In this document: piece by piece, positions 1 to 7,372 of the stretch
Layout: each line of letters starts with the position of its first letter
Numbering within the stretch: position 1 is the stretch's first letter
Assembly (NCBI GenBank): GCA_023387235.1
Contig: JAEWIJ010000114.1
Coordinates: 1 to 23,777 of the forward strand
Reading direction: 5' to 3'
Source of the DNA: Pseudomonadota bacterium
GTDB lineage: Bacteria > Pseudomonadota > Alphaproteobacteria > Rhizobiales > Hyphomicrobiaceae
DNA: 23,777 nt
Translations under genes and position numbers: made by a program
The notes under the pieces: generated by a model
The model's database searches: none
What the model was told of the DNA's origin: nothing
The model's input: only the letters and a program-made list of their open reading frames with translations

Positions 1-7
1 CCCCGCA

Positions 8-42
8 AGTCGTGCGTTCTTTAGAACTCGCCAGCCACGACT
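8..42. repeat. Nested inverted repeats at the left edge
   Basis: The arms AGTCGT (8-13) and ACGACT (37-42) enclose a second short palindrome, GTTCT-TT-AGAAC (16-27). It lies in non-coding sequence beyond the end of the ubiB-like gene. It could be a terminator or operator for a gene left of the window, but no gene is visible there, so its role is unknown. Arms of 5-6 bp can occur by chance. Confidence 0.25.
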
Positions 43-53
43 ATCAAGTCTCA

Positions 54-82
54 AAAAACGGGGGGCCGGGGGTGTCCCCCGG
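54..82 (-). terminator. Probable rho-independent terminator of the ubiB-like gene
   Basis: Read on the minus strand, a GC stem (CCGGGGG, 3-nt loop, CCCCCGG; 66-82) is followed by a run of C and then six T (complement of the A run at 54-59). An alternative pairing uses the G run at 60-65 against the C run at 76-80, which would place the T tract directly after the stem. It lies about 40 bases beyond the stop of the minus-strand kinase gene, as expected for its terminator. Confidence 0.55.
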
Positions 83-88
83 TTGGGT

Positions 89-121
89 ACAGGGCGAAAG
101 CCCTGTTCGCGCCGCAGGCGC
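89..121. repeat. Two further hairpins next to the ubiB stop
   Basis: A 7-bp stem, ACAGGGC / GCCCTGT (89-95 and 100-106), closes a GAAA tetraloop on the plus strand. Directly after it GCGCC / GGCGC (109-113, 117-121) form a 5-bp stem around GCA. With the terminator stem at 66-82 this makes three hairpins within about 55 bases. The block may be part of a dispersed intergenic repeat, which cannot be judged from one window. Confidence 0.4.
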
Positions 122-123
122 GA

Positions 124-1713
124 TCAATGCCACATCATCACTGCGATTGCGACGAGGGCCAGCGCGCCGATCCAGAGCGCAACGCGACTCGAGCGGGCTC
201 CACGCGCGTCTGCCTCCGCCAGGCGCGCCACCGACTCATCGTCGAGCCGCACCCCACTGCGCGCCGCCTCGGCCAATGCGAGCAGCGTGCGCTCTGCCTG
301 CCCGAGGAGTGCCGGCACGTCGCCGAGCAGACGCCCGAGCTCTGATGCGCCCTCGCGCGCATCCTTGAGCGCGCCCGCGGCGCCGAGATTGCTCTCGACC
401 CACTCACGCGCAATGGGCTCGGCCGCCGTCCATATATCGAGGTTCGGATCGAGCCCCCGCGCCACGCCTTCGACCACCACCATGGTCTTCTGCAGATTGA
501 TCAGCTCGGGCCGGGTCTGCATGTCGAAGACTTCGGTGTAGGCAAAGAGCTGGCCGAGCAGATCGGCCATGGAAATCTCGCCTGCCGGCCGCCCCTGGAT
601 GGGCTCGCCGATCGCGCGCAATGCCTGCGCGAAGACCTCGACGGGATGATGCGGCGGCACATAGCCCGCCCAGAAATGCACCTCGGCGGCGCGGCGGTAG
701 TCACGCGTGATGATGCCGTGCAGAATCTCAGCCAGGAACCGTCGTTCCTTCGCGCCGAGCCGTCCCATGATGCCGAAGTCGACCGCGACGACATTCCCCG
801 CCGCATCGACCATCAGGTTGCCCTGATGCATGTCGGCATGGAAAAAGCCGTCGCGCATGGCATGTCGCAGGAAGGACTGGATCACGGTCAGGCCGAGCGC
901 GCGACGGTCGTGTCCGGCGCCTTCGAGGCGCGCCGCATCGGCAATCGGGATCCCGTCCACCCATTCGAGCGTGAGCACGCGCTTCGCCGTGCGCTTCCAG
1001 TCGACGCCCGGTACGCGAAACGCGCCATCGTTCTTGATGTTCTCGGCCATCTCCGAGATCGCCGCCGCCTCGAGGCGCAGATCCATCTCGATCTCGGTCG
1101 TGCGCGCGAGCGTCTCGACAACGGCGACGGGCTTCAGCCGTCGCGTCGGCGGATGAAAGCGCTCGATCATGCGGGCGGCGAAGAAGTAGCTGTCGAGATC
1201 TCGCTTGAAGCGGCGCTCGACATCGGGGCGCAGCACCTTCACCGCGACGTGGCGCCGCTCGCCGTTCTCGATGACGACGGCGTTGTGCACCTGAGCGATG
1301 GAGGCGGCCGCGACGGGGGGCCCGAACTCGGCGAAATGATCCTCGACGCGCCCGCCGAGCGCCGCCTCGATGGCCGCGCGCGCTTCGTCCTGCGGAAAGG
1401 GTGCCATGCGATCCTGGAGGCTCGCGAGATCGCGCGCGAGGTCCGGCCCGATCACGTCGGCGCGCGTCGCGAGGAACTGCCCGAGCTTGACATAGCTCGG
1501 CCCGAGCCGTGTCAGCGCCGCGCTGACGCGCGTCTCCATGCTCTCATTGCGGCGAAAGGGCCACGCCAGCACGCGCACCGGCCATGTCGCCGCGCGCGCG
1601 AGCCTGAGCGGCCACGGCACGGGCACGCCCTGCGGCACGAAGCGCACGCCATACTGGGCCAGGACCAGCCCGGCGCGCGCGAGACGCAGAGAATTGAGGA
1701 TCGGGCCGGCCAT
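124..1713 (-). CDS. AarF/UbiB family atypical kinase (ABC1 family)
   Basis: The 529-residue protein belongs to the ABC1/UbiB protein-kinase-like family, whose members support ubiquinone biosynthesis through an ATPase-like activity. Family marks are all visible: the KxGQ motif (Lys76, Gly78, Gln79 in KLGQFLATRAD), the alanine-rich nucleotide loop AAAS (135-138) before IAQVH, the ATP-site lysine in VAVKV (Lys159), HADMHQGN (292-299), and the metal-binding DFG (312-314). The end carries a hydrophobic helix (about 510-527), as in UbiB proteins anchored to the inner membrane by their C-terminus. Length fits the family. The ATG at 1713 has no clear ribosome-binding site but gives the usual N-terminus. 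No ubiE or other ubiquinone gene is adjacent, so assignment to ubiB itself rather than a paralogue is uncertain. Confidence 0.9.
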   Translation of the reverse strand: MAGPILNSLRLARAGLVLAQYGVRFVPQGVPVPWPLRLARAATWPVRVLAWPFRRNESMETRVSAALTRLGPSYVKLGQFLATRADVIGPDLARDLASLQDRMAPFPQDEARAAIEAALGGRVEDHFAEFGPPVAAASIAQVHNAVVIENGERRHVAVKVLRPDVERRFKRDLDSYFFAARMIERFHPPTRRLKPVAVVETLARTTEIEMDLRLEAAAISEMAENIKNDGAFRVPGVDWKRTAKRVLTLEWVDGIPIADAARLEGAGHDRRALGLTVIQSFLRHAMRDGFFHADMHQGNLMVDAAGNVVAVDFGIMGRLGAKERRFLAEILHGIITRDYRRAAEVHFWAGYVPPHHPVEVFAQALRAIGEPIQGRPAGEISMADLLGQLFAYTEVFDMQTRPELINLQKTMVVVEGVARGLDPNLDIWTAAEPIAREWVESNLGAAGALKDAREGASELGRLLGDVPALLGQAERTLLALAEAARSGVRLDDESVARLAEADARGARSSRVALWIGALALVAIAVMMWH

Positions 1714-2021
1714 GAAGTTGCGGCAGTCCGTCGGTTGCGTGATTCAACAGGTGGCGGACGTTTGCCGTGATCCGCCTGGGCGTCAAGCAGAATGCCGACG
1801 CGCGGTTACGGCAGTTTTTCTGCGCGCCCGACTTGTATCACCTCCACCTTCATGGATAATCCTCGAACGGGCACAAGCTGTGGGCGGCGCGGCCCCGAAA
1901 TGGTCGGCCGGGGGGCTCGAGCGTGAAGAAGAACAATGGGCGCCGCAAGGCCGATGGCCGGCGGAAGAATGGGCGGCAAGCACCATCGAAGCGGCCCGCG
2001 CACGCCCTCCCCGAGGTAGCC
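1714..2021. other. Divergent intergenic region between the ubiB-like and DUF1287 genes
   Basis: About 300 bases separate the two divergent starts. Within it a GTG at 1923 opens an in-frame extension of the DUF1287 gene (33 basic residues, KKNNGRRKADGRRK type) that may or may not be translated. A possible plus-strand promoter lies at 1833-1860. No convincing minus-strand promoter for the ubiB-like gene was found. Confidence 0.5.
1833..1860 (+). promoter_or_regulatory. Candidate sigma-70-type promoter for the DUF1287 gene
   Basis: TTGTAT (1833-1838) and GATAAT (1855-1860) are separated by 16 bases, in a locally AT-richer stretch. The -10 element matches TATAAT at five of six positions; the -35 element is weak. 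It is placed upstream of both possible start codons (1923 and 2022). Confidence 0.3.
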
Positions 2022-3188
2022 ATGCAGCTCCCGCGACGGCATGAGCCGTCGCCACGGACTCAGGTGCAGACCCCGGCACCCCGCCGTATTGACTGGCCGG
2101 CGCTCGCCATCCTGGTGCTGCCGCTCGCCCTCATGGCCATCCTTCAGAGCTATCGGATCGATCCATCCCGCTATCTTGTGCGGCCCCTTGCCTGGCACGG
2201 CGATCTCACCCGCGAGGCCATGCCGCTTCAGCCCGATGCCGCAACGCGCACGATCCTCGCAGCGGCTGAGCTGCCGCCCGAGCCATGGCACGGCAACCTC
2301 ACCGTCGAGGTCATGCCACTCCAGCCCGATACCCGGACGCGCACGACCGTCGCAGCGACCAAGCTCCCGCTCGAGCCGTGGCACGGCGACATCACCATCG
2401 AGGCCATGCCGCTGCAGCCCGATGCCACGACGCGCACGGCCCACGCAGCGACCGAGCTGCCGCCTGAGCCATGGCACGGCGACCTCGCCGTCGAGGCCAT
2501 GCCGCTCCAGCCCGATACCCGGACGCGCGCAGTCGCCGGCATGGTCGCTGCTCCGGCGCAATGTATGCCCGATCAGATCCAGACCACGTCGAGCGTCGCT
2601 GCGCCCGTGGACTTCGGTCGAGCTCTCGCCGCGGCCGCCCAACAGCAGACCGACGAGTTCGTGATCTACAACGCGCGATATGTCAGCCTCGCCTATCCCG
2701 GTGGCGACACACATCCGCTCTATGGCGTCTGCACGGACGTCGTGATCCGCGCCTATCGCGCGCTCGACATCGACTTCCAGGAGCTGATCCATGCTTCGCG
2801 CCTCGGCCGCGGCGATCCCAGCATCGACCATCGCCGCGTCGAAGTCGTGCGCCGCTTCCTCACACGGCACGGCACGAGCCTTGTGATCTCCGAATTCGCC
2901 GAGGATTACCGGCCGGGCGACATCGTCACCTACCACCGGCCGGAGGGGCGCATCTCGCAGTTCCACATCGCTATCGTGAGCGATCGCATTGCGCCCTCTG
3001 GTCGCCCGCTCATTATTCACAATCGCGGCTGGGGACCGCAGCTCGAGGACGCGCTCTTCGTCGATCAGATCACGGGGCACTACCGGCTTTCGCCGGAGCA
3101 GGTCGAAGCCTTTCTGCGCACGCGTGCCCCGCGCGCCAGCGATCGCCGCCGCCGCACGGCCGAAAGCGCGACAACCACACGCCGTTGA
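2022..3188 (+). CDS. Membrane-anchored DUF1287 protein with four 31-residue repeats
   Basis: From the ATG at 2022 (388 residues) the protein has a basic N-terminus, one hydrophobic segment (about 24-42) that would act as a signal anchor, a spacer of four 31-residue repeats (WHGDLxxEAMPLQPD; Trp58, 89, 120, 151), then a DUF1287 domain (about 205-360). The domain shows YPGGD, GVCTDVVIRAYR, IDHRRV, PGDIV, HIAIV, IIHN and ITGHYR. Cys237 and His315 are candidate catalytic residues if the fold is NlpC/P60-like, as I recall for this family; its activity is not known to me. I chose ATG 2022 because GAGG sits six bases upstream; GTG 1923 would add 33 basic residues. It is a single-gene unit, so its role (probably in the envelope) is open. 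Confidence 0.8.
   Translation: MQLPRRHEPSPRTQVQTPAPRRIDWPALAILVLPLALMAILQSYRIDPSRYLVRPLAWHGDLTREAMPLQPDAATRTILAAAELPPEPWHGNLTVEVMPLQPDTRTRTTVAATKLPLEPWHGDITIEAMPLQPDATTRTAHAATELPPEPWHGDLAVEAMPLQPDTRTRAVAGMVAAPAQCMPDQIQTTSSVAAPVDFGRALAAAAQQQTDEFVIYNARYVSLAYPGGDTHPLYGVCTDVVIRAYRALDIDFQELIHASRLGRGDPSIDHRRVEVVRRFLTRHGTSLVISEFAEDYRPGDIVTYHRPEGRISQFHIAIVSDRIAPSGRPLIIHNRGWGPQLEDALFVDQITGHYRLSPEQVEAFLRTRAPRASDRRRRTAESATTTRR
2193..2537 (+). repeat. 93-bp tandem repeats inside the DUF1287 gene
   Basis: The DNA word TGGCACGGC recurs at 2193, 2286, 2379 and 2472, exactly 93 bases apart, so each unit is 31 codons and keeps the frame. Copies two and three and the start of four are the most alike; copy one is more diverged and copy four decays after about 2537. 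The period being an exact multiple of three is consistent with in-frame duplication. Confidence 0.9.
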
Positions 3189-3328
3189 ACGCAGCTCGGC
3201 ACCGTCTGTCGATGAACAATCATGCCGACAGCTGCAGAGAGAATGAGCTGCAAGATCGTGACGGGGGCGATCCCATCCATGCGCGTGCCTCGCGCACGCC
3301 CTTCGCTATCGCAGCGATGCTTGGTCAT

Positions 3329-3535
3329 TCAAATTTGCTCCAATGCAAACAGTAGAACGAGGCTGACAATTGCGATCAGGCCGATGAGGAACAACACGTC
3401 GGCCGTGGCTTCGAGGCGCGGGCTCCACTTGTGCAGCCTCGCCGTGCGGTTGGAGGCGTAGGCGAACACTGCACTGCCGAGAAACACGCTTCCGAGCAGC
3501 GCATTCGCCCGCTCGTGCGCATGAATTTCGTGCAC
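3329..3535 (-). CDS. Small two-helix membrane protein
   Basis: A 68-residue open frame starting with GTG at 3535. It has a charged histidine-rich start (MHEIHAHERANALLG), a short hydrophobic segment (about 14-27), a basic loop (RTARLHKWSPR) and a strong C-terminal helix (about 46-66, ending FALEQI). The amphipathic layout and positive loop look like a real small inner-membrane protein, not a chance frame. I do not recognise a named family. It is transcribed away from the hydrolase operon, and the palindrome at 3579-3598 lies 44 bases upstream of its start. The ribosome-binding site is weak. Confidence 0.5.
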   Translation of the reverse strand: MHEIHAHERANALLGSVFLGSAVFAYASNRTARLHKWSPRLEATADVLFLIGLIAIVSLVLLFALEQI

Positions 3536-3578
3536 GCGCTCGAAAGCGTGTTGACAATTCGCACATGGGGCCGCAGCC

Positions 3579-3598
3579 TAAGCACTATATAGCGCTTA
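3579..3598. promoter_or_regulatory. 20-bp near-perfect palindrome, candidate operator
   Basis: The sequence reads TAAGC-A-CTATATAG-C-GCTTA. It equals its own reverse complement except for one pair (position 6 against 15), so 18 of 20 bases are symmetric. It ends 13 bases before the hydrolase ATG at 3612 and lies between that gene and the divergent small membrane gene. A TTGACA hexamer at 3551-3556 lies upstream. Placement and symmetry fit binding of a dimeric repressor, with the GntR-type regulator at 7373 as the obvious candidate; that pairing is inference. Confidence 0.55.
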
Positions 3599-3611
3599 TC
3601 GGAGCCCTTAG

Positions 3612-4496
3612 ATGCGCATTCGACTGCTAGGCACCGGGACACCGACTCCGTCACTGCGTCGCATGTGCTCCGGATATCTCGTCGAGATCGGAAGCGATGT
3701 GATCGTTCTGGATCATGGCTTCGGCGCCCATCACCGCCTCCTCGAGCTTGGCGTGCCCGCAACGCGCGTGTCGCATCTCTTCTTCACGCACCTGCACTAC
3801 GACCATTGCGGCGACTATGGACGCATGGTGCTCACCAGATGGGACCAGGGCGCAGGGCAGATCCCGGACCTGCAGGTCTTCGGGCCGCCGCCGCTCGGGC
3901 GCATGACCGAGCAGCTCTTCTCGCGTGACGGCGTGTATGGCCCCGATCTTACGGCCCGGACGGAGCACGACTGCAGTCTCAGCATCTACAGGGCGCGGGG
4001 CGGCGTGCTTCCGAGGGCGTGGCCGCAACCGCGCGTGCGTGAGATCGCGGTCGGCGATGTTATCGAAGGACGCGGATGGACACTGCGCGTCGGCCAAGCG
4101 GAGCACTTCAGGCCTTATCTCGACACGCTCGCCTTCCGCATCGAGGCAGAAGGCCGGTCATTGGTCTACTCGGGCGACAGTGGCCCAACACCGCCGATGA
4201 GAGCACTCGCCGCGGGCGCCGACGTCCTCATTCACATGTGCCACTACCGCTCGGGCACCGCGCTCAGCGAGGGTTTTGCCGATTCCTGCATGGGCCACAT
4301 GGAGCTCGCGCAGCTTGCCGCCGATGCCAACGTGCGCAGCGTCGTCACGACCCACATCACCGAGCAGTTCGACAAGCCGGGCGCGCGCGAGCGCGTCATT
4401 GCCGAGATGGGATCGATCTATCGGGGCAACATCTTCTTCGGTGAAGACCTGATGGAAATACCCATCGGCGACCTGCAGCTCAACAAGCTGAACTAG
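3612..4496 (+). CDS. Metallo-beta-lactamase-fold hydrolase
   Basis: The 294-residue protein is a zinc-dependent hydrolase of the metallo-beta-lactamase superfamily, closest in layout to the RNase Z/AtsA-like branch (start LLGTGTPTPS). Metal ligands can be seen: the THLHYDH motif (59-65; His60, His62, Asp64, His65), His165, Asp189 in YSGDSG, and His248 in TTHITE. There is no signal peptide, so it should act in the cytoplasm. GGAG about ten bases before the ATG can serve as ribosome-binding site. It is the first gene of the transporter operon, only 26 bases before the binding-protein gene, which suggests it acts on the imported compound rather than on RNA. The substrate (an ester, lactone or similar) cannot be read from the sequence. 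Confidence 0.85.
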   Translation: MRIRLLGTGTPTPSLRRMCSGYLVEIGSDVIVLDHGFGAHHRLLELGVPATRVSHLFFTHLHYDHCGDYGRMVLTRWDQGAGQIPDLQVFGPPPLGRMTEQLFSRDGVYGPDLTARTEHDCSLSIYRARGGVLPRAWPQPRVREIAVGDVIEGRGWTLRVGQAEHFRPYLDTLAFRIEAEGRSLVYSGDSGPTPPMRALAAGADVLIHMCHYRSGTALSEGFADSCMGHMELAQLAADANVRSVVTTHITEQFDKPGARERVIAEMGSIYRGNIFFGEDLMEIPIGDLQLNKLN

Positions 4497-4522
4497 CCCA
4501 CCACGACGAGAGAGGAACCAGC

Positions 4523-5536
4523 ATGAAGCGTGCAGCATACTGGAAAGCCACATGCGTCGCCATGGCGGTGACGCTGCTTCCCGGCGTCGTCATGGCGCAG
4601 GAGACGACGGTCAGGATCGCGCAGCAGTTCGGCCTCGCTTATCTGCCGCTCATCGTCGCCATCGACGGCAAGCTGATCGAGAAGCAGGGAGAGAAGCTGG
4701 GGCTGGCGGGCACCAAGGTGGAGGTCGCAACGATCGCCAGCGGCGCCGCGGTCAACGATGCCTTGATCTCGGGTTCGATCGATGTCGCCATGGCAGGCAG
4801 CACCGTTCTCGCCAACTTGTGGGACCGCACGCGCGGACGTGACGAGATCAAGGGGATGATGGCGATCGCCGATACGCCCATCTACTTCAATACCGTCGAT
4901 CCGCGCATCAAATCCATCCGCGACCTGACATCGGAGGATCGCGTGGCCATGACCGCGGGACGCGGCACGCAGCACGCGCTCGTTCTGCAGATGGCTGCCG
5001 CGGACGCGTTCGGCTGGGACAATCGCACGAAGCTCGACGACCTGACCGTGTCCATGAGCCATCCCGATGGCGTCGCGGCTCTGCTTTCGGGCGGTGCGCA
5101 GGTCAAGACCCATGCCACGACCGTTCCGTTCATCCAGATGGAACTAGCGGACAAGCGCGTCCGCACGATCATGAAGTCGAGCGATGTGGTCGGAGGTCGC
5201 CATACGCTGATCGTCGCCTACTCGCGCGACAGCTTCCTGAAGAAGAATCCGAAGCTCTACGAAGCAACCTACAAGGGCCTGTCCGAGGCCATCGACATCA
5301 TCAATGCGGACAAGTCGGCCGCGGCGGACCTCTTCATTCGCGCAACCAAAAGCAAGCTCACGAAGGAGCAGATCATGGCCATCCTGTCCGACGAGGACAT
5401 GATCGCGTACAGCGCGACGCCGAGCCGGGTGATGCCGTTCGTCGACTACATGGTGAAGACCGGGCGCATCAAGAACAAGCCCGACGGATGGAAGGGCCTC
5501 TTCTTCGCGAACGTCCACGACCTCAAAGGCAGCTGA
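4523..5536 (+). CDS. ABC transporter substrate-binding protein, NMT1/TauA/SsuA type
   Basis: The 337-residue protein has a Sec signal peptide (1-25, cleavage likely after VMA) and a periplasmic type-2 binding fold of the nitrate/sulfonate/taurine/thiamine-precursor class: TVRIAQQFGLAYLPLIVA near the start, GAAVNDALISGSIDVAMAG (about 72-91), and the later SRDSFLKKNPKLYEATYKG segment. It should capture the substrate and hand it to the permease encoded at 6406. AGAGAGGAACC before the ATG is a good ribosome-binding site. It follows the hydrolase gene by 26 bases and precedes the ATPase gene by 22. The binding-pocket residues do not tell me the ligand; many family members with this annotation have unknown ligands. 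Confidence 0.88.
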   Translation: MKRAAYWKATCVAMAVTLLPGVVMAQETTVRIAQQFGLAYLPLIVAIDGKLIEKQGEKLGLAGTKVEVATIASGAAVNDALISGSIDVAMAGSTVLANLWDRTRGRDEIKGMMAIADTPIYFNTVDPRIKSIRDLTSEDRVAMTAGRGTQHALVLQMAAADAFGWDNRTKLDDLTVSMSHPDGVAALLSGGAQVKTHATTVPFIQMELADKRVRTIMKSSDVVGGRHTLIVAYSRDSFLKKNPKLYEATYKGLSEAIDIINADKSAAADLFIRATKSKLTKEQIMAILSDEDMIAYSATPSRVMPFVDYMVKTGRIKNKPDGWKGLFFANVHDLKGS

Positions 5537-5558
5537 GGCACATCGAGGAGCGAACGCC

Positions 5559-6413
5559 ATGACATCAGCCAGTGGACACACGGCCCTGTCGGATGGTGCC
5601 GCTTCCGAACGGACCGCGCTCCCTGCGGCAGACGACACTCCGCTGCTGCAGGCGCGCGACGTGACGTTGCAATACAAGACGCGCCAGCACCTCGTCACGG
5701 CCACGTATCGTGTCTCGTTCGACATCTATCCCGGCGACCGCTTCATCGTGCTCGGGCCATCGGGATGCGGGAAGTCGTCACTGCTGAAAAGCATCGGCGG
5801 CTACCTGCCGCCCGTGGAAGGCAGCTTCACCCTGGCCGGCGAGCCCGTTCTCCGGCCAGGACCCGATCGGATGATGGTCTTCCAGGAATTCGATCAGCTC
5901 TTCGCCTGGAAGACCGTGCTGCAGAACGTCATGTTCCCGCTTATTGCGACACAGCGGTGCTCGGCGCGCGAAGCCAACGAGCGCGCCCTCCTCTATCTGT
6001 CGAAGGTCAATCTGACGCGCTTCAAGGACAGCTACCCGCATACGCTCTCGGGCGGCATGAAGCAGCGTGTCGCCATTGCCCGCGCCATGGCCATGGAGCC
6101 TTCGATCCTGCTTATGGATGAGCCGTTCGCCGCACTCGATGCGCTGACGCGGCGGCGCATGCAGGACGAGTTGCTGGAGCTCTGGGCCAGCACCAATTTC
6201 ACCGTGCTCTTCGTGACGCACTCCATCGAGGAGGCCATCCTTATCGGGTCGCGCATCCTGCTGCTGTCGCCGCATCCGGGGCGCGTGCGCGCCGAGCTCA
6301 ACTGCGATCACTTCGACCACGGCGACCAGGACGGCGAAGCCTTCTCCACCCTGCAGAAGCGCATCCACAGAATGCTCTTCGACGAGCCTCAGATGGACGA
6401 CGCCCATGCGTGA
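5559..6413 (+). CDS. ABC transporter ATPase, nitrate/sulfonate/taurine type
   Basis: The 284-residue ATPase energises the importer from the cytoplasmic face. It shows Walker A GPSGCGKS (66-73), the Q-loop FQEFDQLFAWKTV (from 108), the ABC signature LSGGMKQR (163-170), Walker B ILLMDE (183-188) followed by PFAALDALTR, and the switch histidine in VTHSIEEA. The QLFAWKTV stretch is typical of the TauB/SsuB branch. About 30 residues before the first strand are low in order and vary in the family. GAGGAGCG precedes the ATG. Its last codons overlap the permease start by eight bases (ATGCGTGA), so translation of the two is likely coupled. Confidence 0.92.
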   Translation: MTSASGHTALSDGAASERTALPAADDTPLLQARDVTLQYKTRQHLVTATYRVSFDIYPGDRFIVLGPSGCGKSSLLKSIGGYLPPVEGSFTLAGEPVLRPGPDRMMVFQEFDQLFAWKTVLQNVMFPLIATQRCSAREANERALLYLSKVNLTRFKDSYPHTLSGGMKQRVAIARAMAMEPSILLMDEPFAALDALTRRRMQDELLELWASTNFTVLFVTHSIEEAILIGSRILLLSPHPGRVRAELNCDHFDHGDQDGEAFSTLQKRIHRMLFDEPQMDDAHA

Positions 6414-7290
6414 AGCCCGCAAGCTCGCGCCGCGCCGCGCACGGCCGGAGATCGAGAACGATCTTCTGCCCGCCGCGAATCTCGGGGCCGTCGAACGCGC
6501 CCTCTCACCTCTCGAGCGGATTTCGAACGTCGACTGGGTGCGGCGCGCGGCAATCATCGCGGCCCTCGCCTGCGCATGGGAAGCCTACGCTCGCTATCTC
6601 GACAATCCGCTACTGCTGCCGACGTTCGCCGAAACGCTGCGCGCACTTTGGCTCGCGACGGTCGAAGGCCTGCTCTTGTCGCGCGTCTGGTCCTCGCTAC
6701 AGGTCCTGCTGACGGGCTACGCGCTCGGCGTCCTGCTCGCCGGCGCCCTGACCTCGCTTGCCGTCTCGACGCGATTTGGCCGCGACCTGCTGTCGACGCT
6801 GACGTCGATGTTCAATCCGCTACCCGCCATCGCGCTGTTGCCTCTCGCCATGCTGTGGTTCGGCCTCGGGATGCCGAGCCTCGTCTTCGTCATTGTTCAT
6901 TCCGTGCTGTGGCCGGTGGCGCTCAACACGCAGACCGGGTTCCTCGGTGTCTCGGAAACGCAGCGCATGGCGGGACGCAATTACGGGCTGAGCGGACTGA
7001 GCTATGTCTGGAAAATCCTGGTTCCCGCGGCGTTCCCGTCGATCCTCGCGGGCCTCAGGATCGGCTGGGCCTTCGCCTGGCGGACGCTGATCGCCGCGGA
7101 GCTGGTCTTCGGCGTCGCCTCGCGATCCGGAGGGCTCGGCTGGTTCATTTTCGAGCACCGCAACGAGCTTCAGACGGACTATGTCTTTGCGGGCCTGATG
7201 ACAGTCATCCTCATAGGCCTGTTCGTCGAGGAGGTCGTGTTCCGCACGATCGCACAGCGCACGCTCGTGCGATGGGGGCTCGAACGATAG
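6406..7290 (+). CDS. ABC transporter permease, nitrate/sulfonate/taurine type
   Basis: The 294-residue membrane protein forms the importer channel, presumably as a homodimer. It has a cytoplasmic N-terminus of about 45 residues, hydrophobic segments near 47-62, 99-121, 139-155, 156-176, 223-240 and 258-277, and the conserved EAA-type coupling loop (RNYGLSGLSY through PAAFPSILAGLRIG, 191-220) that docks the ATPase. The order SBP, ATPase, permease and the overlap with the ATPase gene make these three genes one transporter. The end (RTLVRWGLER) is typical for the BPD_transp_1 family members of this class. Confidence 0.92.
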   Translation: MREARKLAPRRARPEIENDLLPAANLGAVERALSPLERISNVDWVRRAAIIAALACAWEAYARYLDNPLLLPTFAETLRALWLATVEGLLLSRVWSSLQVLLTGYALGVLLAGALTSLAVSTRFGRDLLSTLTSMFNPLPAIALLPLAMLWFGLGMPSLVFVIVHSVLWPVALNTQTGFLGVSETQRMAGRNYGLSGLSYVWKILVPAAFPSILAGLRIGWAFAWRTLIAAELVFGVASRSGGLGWFIFEHRNELQTDYVFAGLMTVILIGLFVEEVVFRTIAQRTLVRWGLER

Positions 7291-7372
7291 CGCCTGCGGT
7301 CCGGTCTTGGCATGCCGACGAGACCGGGCTATCAGTCCGCCCAACGCCAACCTGCAGGCAGGGCTCAAATCG

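Noticed and set aside
646..1770. 374-codon plus-strand frame opposite the ubiB-like gene
   Set aside because: It is antisense to a gene with all family motifs, has arginine/histidine-rich composition and no recognisable domain; it is a GC-rich shadow frame.
1806..3080. 424-codon minus-strand frame with regular repeats (GLERHGLDGEVAVPWL type)
   Set aside because: The repeats are only the reverse reading of the 93-bp repeats in the DUF1287 gene, whose own frame has a membrane helix and a recognised domain.
3551..3591. TTGACA (3551) with TATATA (3586) as a sigma-70 promoter for the hydrolase
   Set aside because: The spacing is 29 bases, far from 16-18, and no good -10 sits at the right distance from TTGACA. 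The TATATA is better explained as the centre of the palindrome.
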